DNA of 64,000 nucleotides from Carex sylvatica (Eukaryota > Streptophyta > Magnoliopsida > Poales > Cyperaceae): NCBI GenBank assembly GCA_964058845.1, contig CAXKVR010000034.1, forward strand, positions 186,001 through 250,000. The letters are read 5' to 3'. Positions within the stretch are counted from its first letter, which is position 1, and every line of letters starts with the position of its first letter. Below are positions 11,030 through 22,200 of this stretch, one piece after another. Under the pieces are notes generated by a model that made no database searches, was not told the origin of the DNA, and saw only the letters and a list, made by a program, of their open reading frames with translations. Made by a program: the position numbers and the translations under genes.

Positions 11030-14000
11030 ATTGCTGTGCTATGCGATCATAATCGTCCCATGATGCATCTTCTTAAGGCTGATCATGCTAATGCACCAAA
11101 ATTTGCGTTGCCGCTGCATTGCCTTGTTTCACCATTCGTCGAGCCAATATAGACTGAGGAGTCAAGCTCGGATTAGCCTCTGGACCGAGTACAGGTAGCA
11201 ATGGAGAAGGTACTTGATTCTCACCTATTTTTTCTTTCAATTGGGAGACATGAAAAACGGGGTGGATGATTGAATTCGATGGTAGATTTAGCTTGTATAT
11301 GACTTGGCCTACTTGTTGAATCACCTCGAATGGACCATAGTAATTCGAACTCAACTTCTAATTACGTCTCCCAACAACTGTAATTTGTTGGTAAGGCTGT
11401 AATATCAAATAAACTCAATCCCCAAGTTGAAATTGCCTCTCACTGCGATGCTTATCCTCGTTTATTTTCATTCGCTCTTGTGCCTTCACTAGATTGGATT
11501 TTAATTGAGCCAAGCTAGTTTGTCGATCTTGCAAATAGGTATTGACTGACTCAATTTGACTTCTCGGAGCACTTCCCATACCCAACTGAGGTGGAGGGTA
11601 TCCATACAGTGCTTCAAAAGGCGAGATCTTTAGCGCACTGTGAACGTTTGAATTGTACCACCATTCTGCCATAGACAAGTACTTTGCCCACTTGCCTTGC
11701 TTGTTATGAACCATGCTTCTGAGGTAATTCTCTAAACATTGGTTTACTTTCTCCGTTTGCCTGTCTGTTTGTGGGTGGTACGTCGTGCTCATATTAAGTT
11801 GAATTTCCAATTTAGACATGAGCTCTCGCCAAAATCGGCTTGTGAAAATCGGATTCCTATCTGAGATGATGTTGTTGGGGAGACCATGTAACTTGTAAAT
11901 GCTATCCATAAATAATTGAGCTACGTCAGAGACTTTGAATGGGTGAGAGAGAGGAACAAAATGGGAATATTTGGTAAACCTATCCACCACAACCATAATT
12001 ACTTCATATCCCTTAGACTTAGGTAAGCCGGTTATAAAATTCATGCCTACGCTAACCCAAGCTCCTGCTGGTATGGGCAATGGGCCAAAAAAATTGTCTT
12101 TTGATTCTTTGATAAGTAGCAGCAATTCCCGAATGACCCCCTATTGTAGAATCATGCAATGCCTTTAAAATCTTTTGTCTCCAATCACTCCTACTCCCCA
12201 CACATATTCTGTTTTTATAGTACAGTACACCCTGATGTTCAGTAAGTTTGGAGCTGGTTGTTTCATCACTGTTTTCTAGTAATCTCTTCTTCAATCCATT
12301 AATCCACTCATCAGCTCTATAGCTCTCTTGTACCCATTTGGGCAACAATTCACTAATTGCTGCCAATTCAGCATAGTGCTGCACCTCATCCCCAAAATAC
12401 CGTTCTCTTCTGGAAAGACAGTCAACTACTTTATTTTCAGCTCCTTTCTTATACTCAATTCTATAGTTTAACCCCAAGAGCTTGCTCAACCCACTGTGCT
12501 GCATAGGAGTGTTGACTTTTTGCTCCAACAAGTATTTCAAACTGATTTGATCAGTTCTGATCACAAATTCAGATCCAATGATATAATGCCTCCATTTTTT
12601 TACAGTCGTATATAAAGCCAACAACTCCTTCTTATAGGTGGATAAGGCTAGATTTCTCACTCCTAACTACTTGCTCATATATGCAATTGGTTGTTTGCCT
12701 TGCATAAGCACCGCGAGCATCTATCTCAACTATAAATGGCTGTTGATAGTCTGGTAATTTCAATACAGGTGCTTCAGTTATGGCTTTCTTCAATTCTTCA
12801 AAGTCTAGTTGGGCTTCATGGTTCCATTTGAAGGCATTCTTTTTTAGTAACTCGGTTAAAGGCTTGGAGATCATACCATAATCATTCACAAATCTTCTGT
12901 AATATCCTGTGAGGCCCAAAAACCCTCTCAAGCTCTTGATATTCTGTGGTGTTGGCCATTGTTGCATTGCATTCACTTTGTTTGGATCAGTAGATGCTTC
13001 ATTCTTGGAAATGATATGCCCCAGGTACTCCACTTGGTTGATAGCAAAAGAACACTTGGATCCCTTCACATAGAGTTGATTCTGTTGTAGTATTTGGAGA
13101 GCCAACTTCAAGTGCTGCACATGTGTTTTTAGGTTCCCGCTGTAAACCAAAATATCATACAAGAATGAATTTTCTGAGATAAGGTCTAAAAATACTGTTC
13201 ATTAGTGCTTGGAAGGTGGTTGGTACATTAGTCAACCCGAAAGGCATGACTTTAAATTCGTAAAGGCCTTCATGAGTGCTAAAAGTGGTCTTGTGCACAT
13301 CCTTCTCATGCATCCGGATTTGGTGATAGCCGAATCTCAAATCAAGCTTAGAAAAATAGTGCGCTCCATGGAGTTCATCAAGCAAATCATCAATGATTGG
13401 AATTGGAAATTTGTTCTTCACGGTATCCTCATTCAATCTTATATAGTCTATGCACATGCGCCAAGTACTGTCTTTCTTTTTTACTAACAACACTGGAGAG
13501 GAGCAGGAACTAGTACTGTGCTGAATTAGAGAGTTATGGAGCAGCTTTTGCACAATTTTCTCAATTTTTAGTTTTTGATAGTGTGAAAAACGATAAGGTC
13601 TTTGAGTGAATGGTTTAGAATCTAGCTTGAGCTCGATTTTATGGTCTATGACCCTTTTTGGAGGTAGAGTGCTAGTCTCAGCAAAGACAGCTTGTATAGG
13701 TGCCACGGGTACATCTTTCTTCTCTTCATTTTCTACCTCAACATTTAACAACTGAGTATAGATAACTTGGTGCCTTTTTTTCTTTTCCTTTGCTATGTCC
13801 ACTTCTTCTTCACAGATATGCACCTCAGCCTTCACCTTTTCTTGAAAAAGTTGGACTTCTTTACCATCACAATTAATGGCCATCACGCCATGCTTCATAT
13901 TGATTTTTATGGTATCCCTTTCAGCTATCCAATCAACACCCAAAATTACATCATACCCCTGCACCTTAAGCAGTCGCAAATTTGCTGTAAAAGGTTGACC

Positions 14001-14414
14001 TTGCAGTTCCAGTTTTACCCCTGGGCACCATGTGTTGGAAACCACCCTCTTGCCAGTAGCACACCTAACTAGTAATGACTCAGTTGGAACTTTCTTCAAG
14101 TTTAGATTGTGCACTAGGTTTAGGTGAATAAAGGTGTGAGAAGCACCCGTGTCAACTAACACACATATGGGTATTTTATGCATCACCCCTTCAAATCTCA
14201 AAGTTTTATTGTAGGCAGAGTTGCTGATGCTATTCAAGGTAACTTCATTGGCAGTTGGCATGCCTTCTTCTTCCTCTTCACAATATGGATCTGAGCCATC
14301 TTCTTCTGGATTGAAATTTTGTTGCCTTACCTCTTCTTCTTCAACAATTATGGCATGCAAATTTTTTGCACATCTATGCCCTTGAAACAACTTCTCATTA
14401 CACATATAACACAA
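11030..14414 (-). pseudogene. Ty3/gypsy chromovirus pol (zinc knuckle, PR, RT, RH, INT, chromodomain), multiply broken
   Basis: Read 5' to 3' on the minus strand: gag-type zinc knuckle [14 protein letters not shown], protease motif [10 protein letters not shown], reverse transcriptase through MPFGLTN, RNase H (ALYTTVKKWRHYIIG, AENKVVDCLSR), integrase core (MNFITGLPKSKGY, VVDRFTKYSHF, TTYHPQTDRQTEKVN) and a C-terminal chromodomain-type region (YYGPFEV, HPVFHVSQLK). Order and zinc finger fit a chromovirus. Breaks: a frameshift and deletion fall in the RT active-site (YxDD) region near 13150-13160; the integrase zinc-binding region is lost between FFWP and the core near 12060-12130; stop codons interrupt the 3' end at about 11415, 11355, 11085 and 11070. 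It cannot make a working polyprotein. Confidence 0.92.
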
Positions 14415-14522
14415 GTTTAAGGTTATCTTTTGTTCATTAGTTAGCTGATTTTGTGGGGCTGGAATGGTCTTGGTCGTCTCAGTCCATGGTTTATGAGTAG
14501 GATTAGTTCTTGATGCCTCTTG

Positions 14523-15410
14523 CTACCTCTTTACTTCACCTTCATTTGGTTTGGTATTTCTGATATTTAGAACAGGTTGTAACTTTAAAAACCTAAGTTT
14601 CGTGTCAATGGGACCCACTGCTTCTTCCATCTCTAGAGCCAAATTGAAAGCCTCATCCAAAGTAGTCGGTTTGAACAAATGGATAGACCTCTGCAACTCA
14701 TCTCTCAACCCACTTATGAAACTCCAAACAAAAAAATATTCATTTTTTATCCCAATTTTTGCCAATAACCTTGATTTTGGTCTGAAATTCTCTAATATAG
14801 TCATCTACCAAACTGGTTTGTTGGGTTTTCTTGAACTGTTTGACAGGATTAACACTACTCCTCACCTTAAATCTTTCAAAAACAACCTCTACCAATATAG
14901 GCCATAGGGGGTTTGGATTCTCAACCCTATAGCAGCTGTACCATTCTTTTGCATCACCCACAAAATTCATGGTTGCCATTTTGGTTTTATACATCTCGGC
15001 TGTTTGGTGCATATCAAAATAGTACTTACTATCCTCAAACTAGTCACTTGGAAATCGATCCTAGGCAAGTGAGCCCTGGGAGGGTTGTGCTGATGATCTT
15101 GAAAATGATTTTCCTTCTTGGAATCAAATGCTCTTTCTTCTTCATTGTCAGGTGAGCCTCGTCCGGTCGGATTTTTCCCTCTCATCGCTGAATTACTACC
15201 CTCTGTAGTGTCAGTTTGATTATTGAAAATGTGTTATTGACACATTTCTATCAAAGCAGCAATCTGAGTCTTGACATCTGCAATTGCCTTATCATGAGCT
15301 CGAGTCGATTGGTAAGAATCTCTGGCCATTTGGGAGATCCTCTCATTGATCGCTGCAATATCTTGGTTGACCTCATCCTCTCCAAGATCACTTCTTTTCG
15401 GCTTCATCAT
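14523..15410 (-). pseudogene. Ty3/gypsy gag remnant
   Basis: A start codon at 15410 opens with MKPKRSDLGEDEVNQDI, followed by a coiled, charged segment and then retroelement gag features: KMATMNFVGDAKEWY, VFERFKVRSSVNPVKQFKK, DDYIREFQTKIK and ISGLRDELQRSIHLF (retrotransposon-gag family pattern). Frame changes and stops near 15240, 15030 and 14750 split it into at least three pieces. It lies directly downstream of the primer-binding-like site and upstream of the zinc knuckle. Confidence 0.85.
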
Positions 15411-15469
15411 GCTAGCGGAAGCTCAATCTCTAACACCCAGCTGCAATCTTGCAACTCTGATACTAGAAC

Positions 15470-15723
15470 TGCTATGAGATTATCTCTCAGAAGCAATAGA
15501 ACTCAATCAAAGTCAAAAGATCAATGAATGAATGTAACATAATGGAGTAAGATAGTGAAATATAGAAACGTAACTGAGAACAAGAACTCAACTTTGTCTA
15601 AAATTGATTGATAATTTTCATAATACAATCCATAGCTACAATGGCCTTTAATAGGCGATCCAAATGCAATTGGAATCACTAAAAACAACCCAGTAAATCT
15701 CCCTAAATATTCTCCTAATGACA
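15470..15723 (-). repeat. Shared LTR: 5' LTR of the long element and 3' LTR of a fragment
   Basis: Same 254-bp sequence as 10518-10771. On its gag side, four bases beyond the CA end, the minus strand reads TAGTATCAGAG, close to the TGGTATCAGAG primer-binding site for initiator methionine tRNA used by many plant retroelements. On its other side it continues into the chromodomain end of another copy (15724-16338). Confidence 0.75.
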
Positions 15724-16338
15724 CGTTAGCTAAACAAGCTGAGCTGTCGTTTGATGTGGCTCAATGCCCTTGACCTTCAATTAATTGTTGGGCCCCATTG
15801 TCAGCAGCTCTTTCTTTTAATTCAACCTGCCCCATTACTTTGCCCGAGCTGCCCCCTTTATCTCCCTCTTCCTTCTTTTCATGGGCTGCAATGGTCATCC
15901 CCAATTTAGCAAATTCAGCAGTAGTGCGTTGCATTCCTTCCCCCTTAAACAGATTCGTGTCCTCACGAATAAACTCAGGAAATTGTTGTGCTATGCGATC
16001 ATAATCCTCCCACAATGCATCTTCTTGAGGTTGATCATGCCAATGCACCAAAATTTGCGTTGCCGCTGCATTGCCTTGTTTCACCATTCGTCGAGCCAAT
16101 ATAGACTGAGGAGTCAAGCTTGGATTAGCCTCTGGACCGAGTACAGGTAGCACTGGAGAAGGTACTTGATTCTCACCTATTTTTGCTTTCAATTGGGAGA
16201 CATGAAAAACGGGGTGGATGATTGAATTCGGTGGCAGATTTAGCTTGTATATGACTTGGCCTACTCGTTGAATCATCTCGAATGGGCCATAGTACTTCGA
16301 ACTCAACTTTTGATTACGTCTCCCAGCAACTGTAATTT
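15724..16338 (-). pseudogene. Second copy of the chromovirus pol 3' end (integrase C terminus and chromodomain)
   Basis: Nearly identical to 10772-11393 but with an uninterrupted 181-codon reading frame (15761-16306): YYGPFEMIQRVGQ, HPVFHVSQLKAK, ILVHWHDQPQEDALWEDYD, QQFPEFIRED. It stops abruptly at 16338, where similarity to the longer copy ends. Where this copy has Trp or Gln codons, the longer copy has stops. It is the tail of a truncated element sharing an LTR with its neighbour. Confidence 0.85.
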
Positions 16339-16339
16339 G

Positions 16340-16909
16340 TCTGTTTCACTGTAGAGAGAGAAGGACGACGATTCAACTGTTCAGACACTGTCAAAGCTCC
16401 GAAAAGTAATTTTCTTCTTCTCCTTTCCTTACAGGTTTTCATTTTACTTATTTTCATAGTCTTCTCCTTTTCTTTTGAATAAAGTTTCCAAACCCTAATT
16501 AATGGCACTCGAGTAATTTTAAGCAATACCAGTGGTTGTTTAGAATAGATGTATATTGAATTCTTTTATTCTATTTACGGCTTTTGGTAAACAAAATTCA
16601 ATTCACAATCAAATTTTTTTTTTTTTTTTGTCTTTTCTATTGAATTGAACTCTATCCTTCTAGTTCTCTTAGTTTCGGGCTGACTAGGAAGGTGGGAGGA
16701 AGAGAGGAATTTTCGATAGCATCTCTATAATTTTGATGAAATTTATAACCTTTTTTATTTGCCTTCAAATAAATTATTCTTTTCTAAATTAATCATTTCA
16801 AGCATCAAAATTGAATTCTAAATTAATTTTTTGAACTCTATTCTATAATTAAATTTATGTTAATTTTCATTCTAATCAGACATGAGAGGACGGAAGAATT
16901 CCCAACTTT
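16340..16909. other. Non-coding interval
   Basis: CT-rich then AT-rich sequence. A fragment at 16556-16690 resembles the AT-rich remnants near 5740-5870 and 19020-19110. No gene seen. Confidence 0.4.
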
Positions 16910-17042
16910 GGAAATAAATCTGTTGTGATTCTTTGAGAGTCACATGACTGTTATTTTAAATCCATCTTTTTTGTTTGGAATGCACAAATCTCTGGAGTAG
17001 ATTTAGAATAAAAAGTGTGATTCTCAAACAGATTTATTTCCC
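16910..17042. mobile_element. Foldback MITE, family B (copy 2)
   Basis: Ends ggaaataaatctg and cagatttatttcc, as in 7910-8099, but shorter and more diverged inside. Flanks 'cccaactt' (16902-16909) and 'cccaacgt' (17042-17049) may be an 8-bp target duplication with one change, which would place the family with hAT. Confidence 0.7.
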
Positions 17043-17410
17043 CCAACGTCGGATCTGGACGGTCGGATTCCTTTTTCTCGGGTGAGTTTCATTGCGGTTA
17101 CAGAATAACTTCCGGACGAATCAAACTTATTTGGTGCCCGTTTGATTTATAAGGTCCGGTTTGAGATTCGTATCAGAATAAAACCGACCATATAAATCTC
17201 ATTCTACACGGTCTACCGTGCCTCACTGGTTTGAGAAGTTAAAACTTTTATTTTTTTAATTTTAGTAACGATGGCTTGCTCCGGTGAATCAGTCATCCCT
17301 TTCTATAAAGGAATAAATTTAGCATTCCGAATTAAAATTTGGAATGTCTGAATGGCCGAATGCTCTCGCTATAAAGGAATAGAAGTATAAGTGACCTAGG
17401 AGCTAGTCAG

Positions 17411-17920
17411 GAGGGTGTAAACGAGCTAGTTCGGACCGAGCTGGGTCTTAGCTCGGCTCGTTTATTTTGAGCCGAGTTTGAACCGAGCAAGCTGGATCTA
17501 GGTCACCTGAGCCAAAAACTCCTGATTCGCTAACAAATCAGCTCTAACTAGCTCGCGAGCTGACGAACTGACTCGTTGAACTTTATTGGACTGTTATTAT
17601 ATAAATTCAAAAATATAAAAATAAAAAAACATCTTCAAGCAACTTAAATTCATATTCTTTTTTTTCAAACAAAAAATACATCAATTTTGTATAATTATAT
17701 TTTTAAAAATAAAATTAACTTTAAAATTATACAAGAACTAAACTCTAAAACTACACTAAATCTAAATCTACAGTAATTTAACGAGTTGAGTTAGTCCGAT
17801 ACAGTAATTTAACGAGTTGAGATAGTTCGATCCGAGCTGACTTTTGACTGAGCTCGTTTATTTTGTTCCGAACACTGCCGAGCTCGACCGAGCGAGCCGC
17901 GAGCTTTTTTTTCAGCCCTG
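17411..17920. mobile_element. Non-autonomous hAT-type element, family C (copy 2)
   Basis: Same layout and size as 8128-8636: left end gagggtgtaaacgagctag, right end gcttttttttcagccctg, central 'aaattcaaaaatataaaaat', 'agctcggctcgtttatttt' near the left. About 30 bp near the right end (17776-17825, 'taatttaacgagttgag') are duplicated. I saw no clear target duplication. Confidence 0.7.
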
Positions 17921-19234
17921 CGTCCGTCGGTCCGATAAACAAATGCAAACTTCAGAGAGATCGAATTCAAGTGGTTACGTAGCTGTACTCCGTGAGACAG
18001 ATCTGAGATTTCTCGGCAAAACTGTTTTGGTATCGCGGCCGAGCTCTGGCGATCGGGTTGTTTGAGACACCAACACTCATATTTCACTCCCCAAGAAGAA
18101 GCGCAGAAGAGGGGAAAAAAGAAGAAGACAGGAGGTTTTATTGGAAGAAGCGAAGAAGACCAGGTAATATTTTATTGAAGAGAGAGATTGAAAACCCATA
18201 ACACAAATTATGCATTTTGCTGTTCTAACCTTACTTTGTATAGCCTTTGTATATACAGCATCTCAGCTGTTAATTGTTGATATATAGACATCAAATTAGG
18301 ATCTTTCTGAAGGCTAATATGGTACACTTTTACTTAGTTAATAAACACTTTGCTACAGGTGATGATGCATGATCTTATACGCCAAACGAGATATATTGTG
18401 CCTTCCTCACTGCTTGGCAAATCTTGATAGAAGGACAGGTCAGAGTTTTACTGGTCTTCTAGACACAGACCTCAGCCAACGTGTTCAAATAAATGTGAAA
18501 GAAATACTGATACTTTTATATGGGATGAAAATGCTTAATGAAATTAATTAGATCTGCACCAAGTTATTATACTTTTATATGTACCAGTTAGTTTTTATTT
18601 AGGTCAGCAGCAAGGTATTTTACTTTTATGTATCAGTTGGTTTTTGTTTAGGACAGCTTTATTTACTTTTTATGTACCAGTTTGTTTTTTACCATCAAGA
18701 TATTTTATTTTTAATGTACCAGTTGGTTTTTAGCGATGTTTTGTCCTATTCATTATTATAATGTTAAACCAATTGAATATTGTCCGTACCAATAAGACAT
18801 TTGGTATCAGTACCAACTCAGATATAAACATTTTATGTCCTAAACTAGTTGAACTAGTTGTGATAAATTACTGTAAACTACAAATTAAATGGGTTTAAGT
18901 ATATACTTTAAGGGCATAAAATTATCTTTACTTGAATAAAATCATTTCTCTTTTATTATGTCTACATTTCAGTCAATAAATAGAGAAGAATTCAATTCTA
19001 GTCTATTTTTATTCCGATAACCAAATTTCAATTAGAAATCATCTCTATTGCATTCTATTGAATTGAAATCAATTGAACTCTAACACCTTTATTGTTCCGA
19101 TCAGACCCTTAGTTTCACGGTACCTGATTGTCGGCGACCTGCGATTTGGAACTTCCGTACCAAATTGCGGTTCGAACCCTTCTGGTACCCTCTGGAAGGA
19201 CAAAAGAGATATGCTAGTATAAAAATTGGTTGCT
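17921..19234 (+). promoter_or_regulatory. Upstream region and possible 5' UTR of the DONSON gene
   Basis: A purine-rich segment at 18080-18162 ends 'gaccag|gtaata', a plausible non-coding first exon with a splice donor. Repeated 'tgtaccagtt' phrases lie at 18580-18725. Short ORFs here have no supporting features. No TATA box can be assigned with confidence. Confidence 0.35.
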
Positions 19235-22200
19235 ATGGCTGAGGTCTCTATAACTGAGTTATCTCAAGTGAACGAGATTCAGTTCAAAAAACCCGAATCT
19301 GCTGTCAGAATGAAAAGAAAGACACCTTCTGAGCTCAGGGTAACATTTTTTTGTGTTAATTTTACTAGTCTTCTCTTCCTAATACTGATCTATACTTTTA
19401 TTCATTGGTGAAAACTTTTAAAGGTGTATATGTATATTTTTTTTCAATAATTATAGGGGTCTGCAGTAATGCAATGCTCATTGTGTCTCCCTTAGATTGG
19501 GAAACTAGGGTTAACTGGGGCAAAACTGTTTGATGCTTAGTCCAATACCATTATTAACTGGGATATAGTGGATGTAATAATATATGCCAAAACTGAGAAA
19601 AATGATTAATTGAGGCAACATTGAGTTGAAATGAGACGGCATTTAATGATCTAGTGTAAATCGGACTAGTTTAAATAAAATTCCACACCTGTTCTCCAAG
19701 TCCAAAACCATCATGCACCACCTGATGAGCAAATTCAAGTGAGATTTGAAACCATTGGAAATGGCATTTTGGAAAATTTATACTCTCATGGGGTGCAGTT
19801 TTAAATGCTCTTGTACACCATTTGTGTTTCTCAGGAAGAACTGTTGAAGAGAAGGGCATATGAAAAGCCTGCTGAAAAGGGAACTCCGCCTTTCAAAGTT
19901 CCACTGTTAGTAAATACCCGTGTCACCCAGGCGTATCCTGTAGTAAAACCTATTGAGAGGTGCAAACCATTCTACTACTGGAAGGAAGGGGTTAAGGTAC
20001 TAACTATTCTTCTCTCAGCTATTGTTTATAGTTCCATTTTGTACATGTTTTATGTAATTGCAAAAAACACCCAAAAGAAAGTTTAAGCAAAAAAGCAAAG
20101 AATGGCCATTTTGCCCTTGTATTTGGATTTACAAAAATCTCAAGAACCAAATTTGAACATAGAAATTACAATCACCAGACAATAACAAAATTCTTCCGTC
20201 TTTAGCAAGCACATCGAAAAATGATAAACTTTCACTCTTTTCTATTTATGCGTATGCTGCTCAATGTTTACTTTTCAATCTGTTCTCTGAAGTTCATGTT
20301 TTCTTTTAAATGCTCATGCTTTGGAAAGGAAAATGATGATTTGGAGCAAAAACATGAAGATCGCCTTTTCTTTTTCTTTTTAGAAGGTTTTAATTTAGTG
20401 CTGATCTTAATTTTGTTCTTGCATTTACCTTTGTCTTTTTGAATTAGGATTCCCCAATGACAGTGGAGGTAGATAATGGAAGCAGCTTGGGGTAAGACTT
20501 ATTTTCCCTTTGTTTAAGATTCCTTATATCTATTCACCTGTATTAAAGTTTTGTTAATTTTTTTGTAAGCAGCAATTCGGAGTCCCTTGAGCAAACTTCC
20601 AAGGGTCGTGCTAACCAAACATTTAGAACGACAGAGAAATGTATTGAAAGTGCTCTGCTTGATGTTGTGCAACTCCATCTAAGAGATGAAAAGCCAGCCT
20701 CACCTGCTCAAATTGACATGGTAAAGGTTTTAGTGCATACACACTTTGCGAACTGTTCTAGTTATGTTTACTGGTCACGCATCACCAGCACTGGGATAGA
20801 GCATGGGTTTATAGAACAATGATCATATTAAAAACATAAAATTACAACTATGGGGGTCATAACAGAACAATTTTTGTTTATATGTGGGGTTTAAATAGAA
20901 ATTTTCTTAAGAAAAATACATGTATAATATAAAAATATACCTTATATATGTGTACAACCTAGTCGTAAACTGTGTAACTGGTATTGCACAACACTTGGTT
21001 ACATAAGAAGCATCTCATAGAGTAACCATTTGGAATATAATATTGCTGACTTGTACTACCTCCAACAGGAGAAGGCACTTAAAGGGTTCAGAGTGCCACG
21101 TGACCCCATGATTGCCATTTCCCCGTCGATTCCTTCTGGAAGCATTGATGATGGGGGCCCTACCTTTGCTGATATCTGTCCTTCTGTGATTTCCATACCA
21201 GGGAAAAAAACTCCTTTGGACTTAACACTAAAGACTTGCCTTCGACTGGTTTCCTCATCTTCTATCAAGTGGTAAGTAAAAATGATTTATGTACCAGGGC
21301 AGATGCCTGGCACATATTGGTCTTTTGTTTTCTCTTCGTTCATGAATTATGTCTTGGGGAAGAACTTTAATGTGACTTTGTATTTGCAATTTGTTTACTC
21401 TTTCAATTCTTCACTCTGTATTATGGTACCCTACATAAAACCCTTCACGTCATACTGGTAGAAAGATACTCAGTGATGTCCATTTTGTGTTTGGAGCATT
21501 CTGTGGCTTTTTGTTTGCCTTTTCTCTTAATAGTGTTCTGGTACCAGTATGACAACATTATTCTATCAAGTCTGAATTCTACATTTCTCAAACAGTAATA
21601 GCGATCAACCTGCATAATCTTCTATTTTATTTATAGGTGTCATAGGATAAATGCAGCTTATGTTGCTGCTTCTCCGAGCTATGGCTGCCATGTGGGACCC
21701 TCTCAAACAAAAGAGGAATTATTTTCAAAGGCTTTAATTTCATGGAGATACCCTCAGTCTACCTTGCCAACAACCATCATTTCTGCCATGGCCTCATCTA
21801 AGGCAAAGGGAGGTAATTATCCCTATTCTTTTTCTTTTTTTTCTTTTTTGTGAAATTACAGTTACTGGTGCCTTCATTTTTTCTGTCTGATTTTGTCCAT
21901 CAGTTTCTTTCGGATAGTTAATTTGGTAACCCAAGATAACAATTAATTATGCACAATATGATACCCTACGGTTTTGTCATTATCAGTTGGAAGTTCCAAA
22001 TTATTGACCTAAGCTGCTACATCGTTTTTTTTATATGTGAGATGTTGAATGACACTTTTGGAATGTATATCCTTTTGTACATAACATTCCGAGCTTCTTC
22101 ATTGTGCATCTGTTCATGTAGATGTGGATCTTTTAGAAAAAAGAAGGCAGGATTGGGAGAATTCATTTTGCAATCTCTACGGCATGCTTAGAAAGAGCAT

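Noticed and set aside
18369..18551. 60-codon plus-strand ORF upstream of DONSON, as a possible first coding exon
   Set aside because: No donor in frame that would join to 19235, and the model starting at 19235 is complete by itself.
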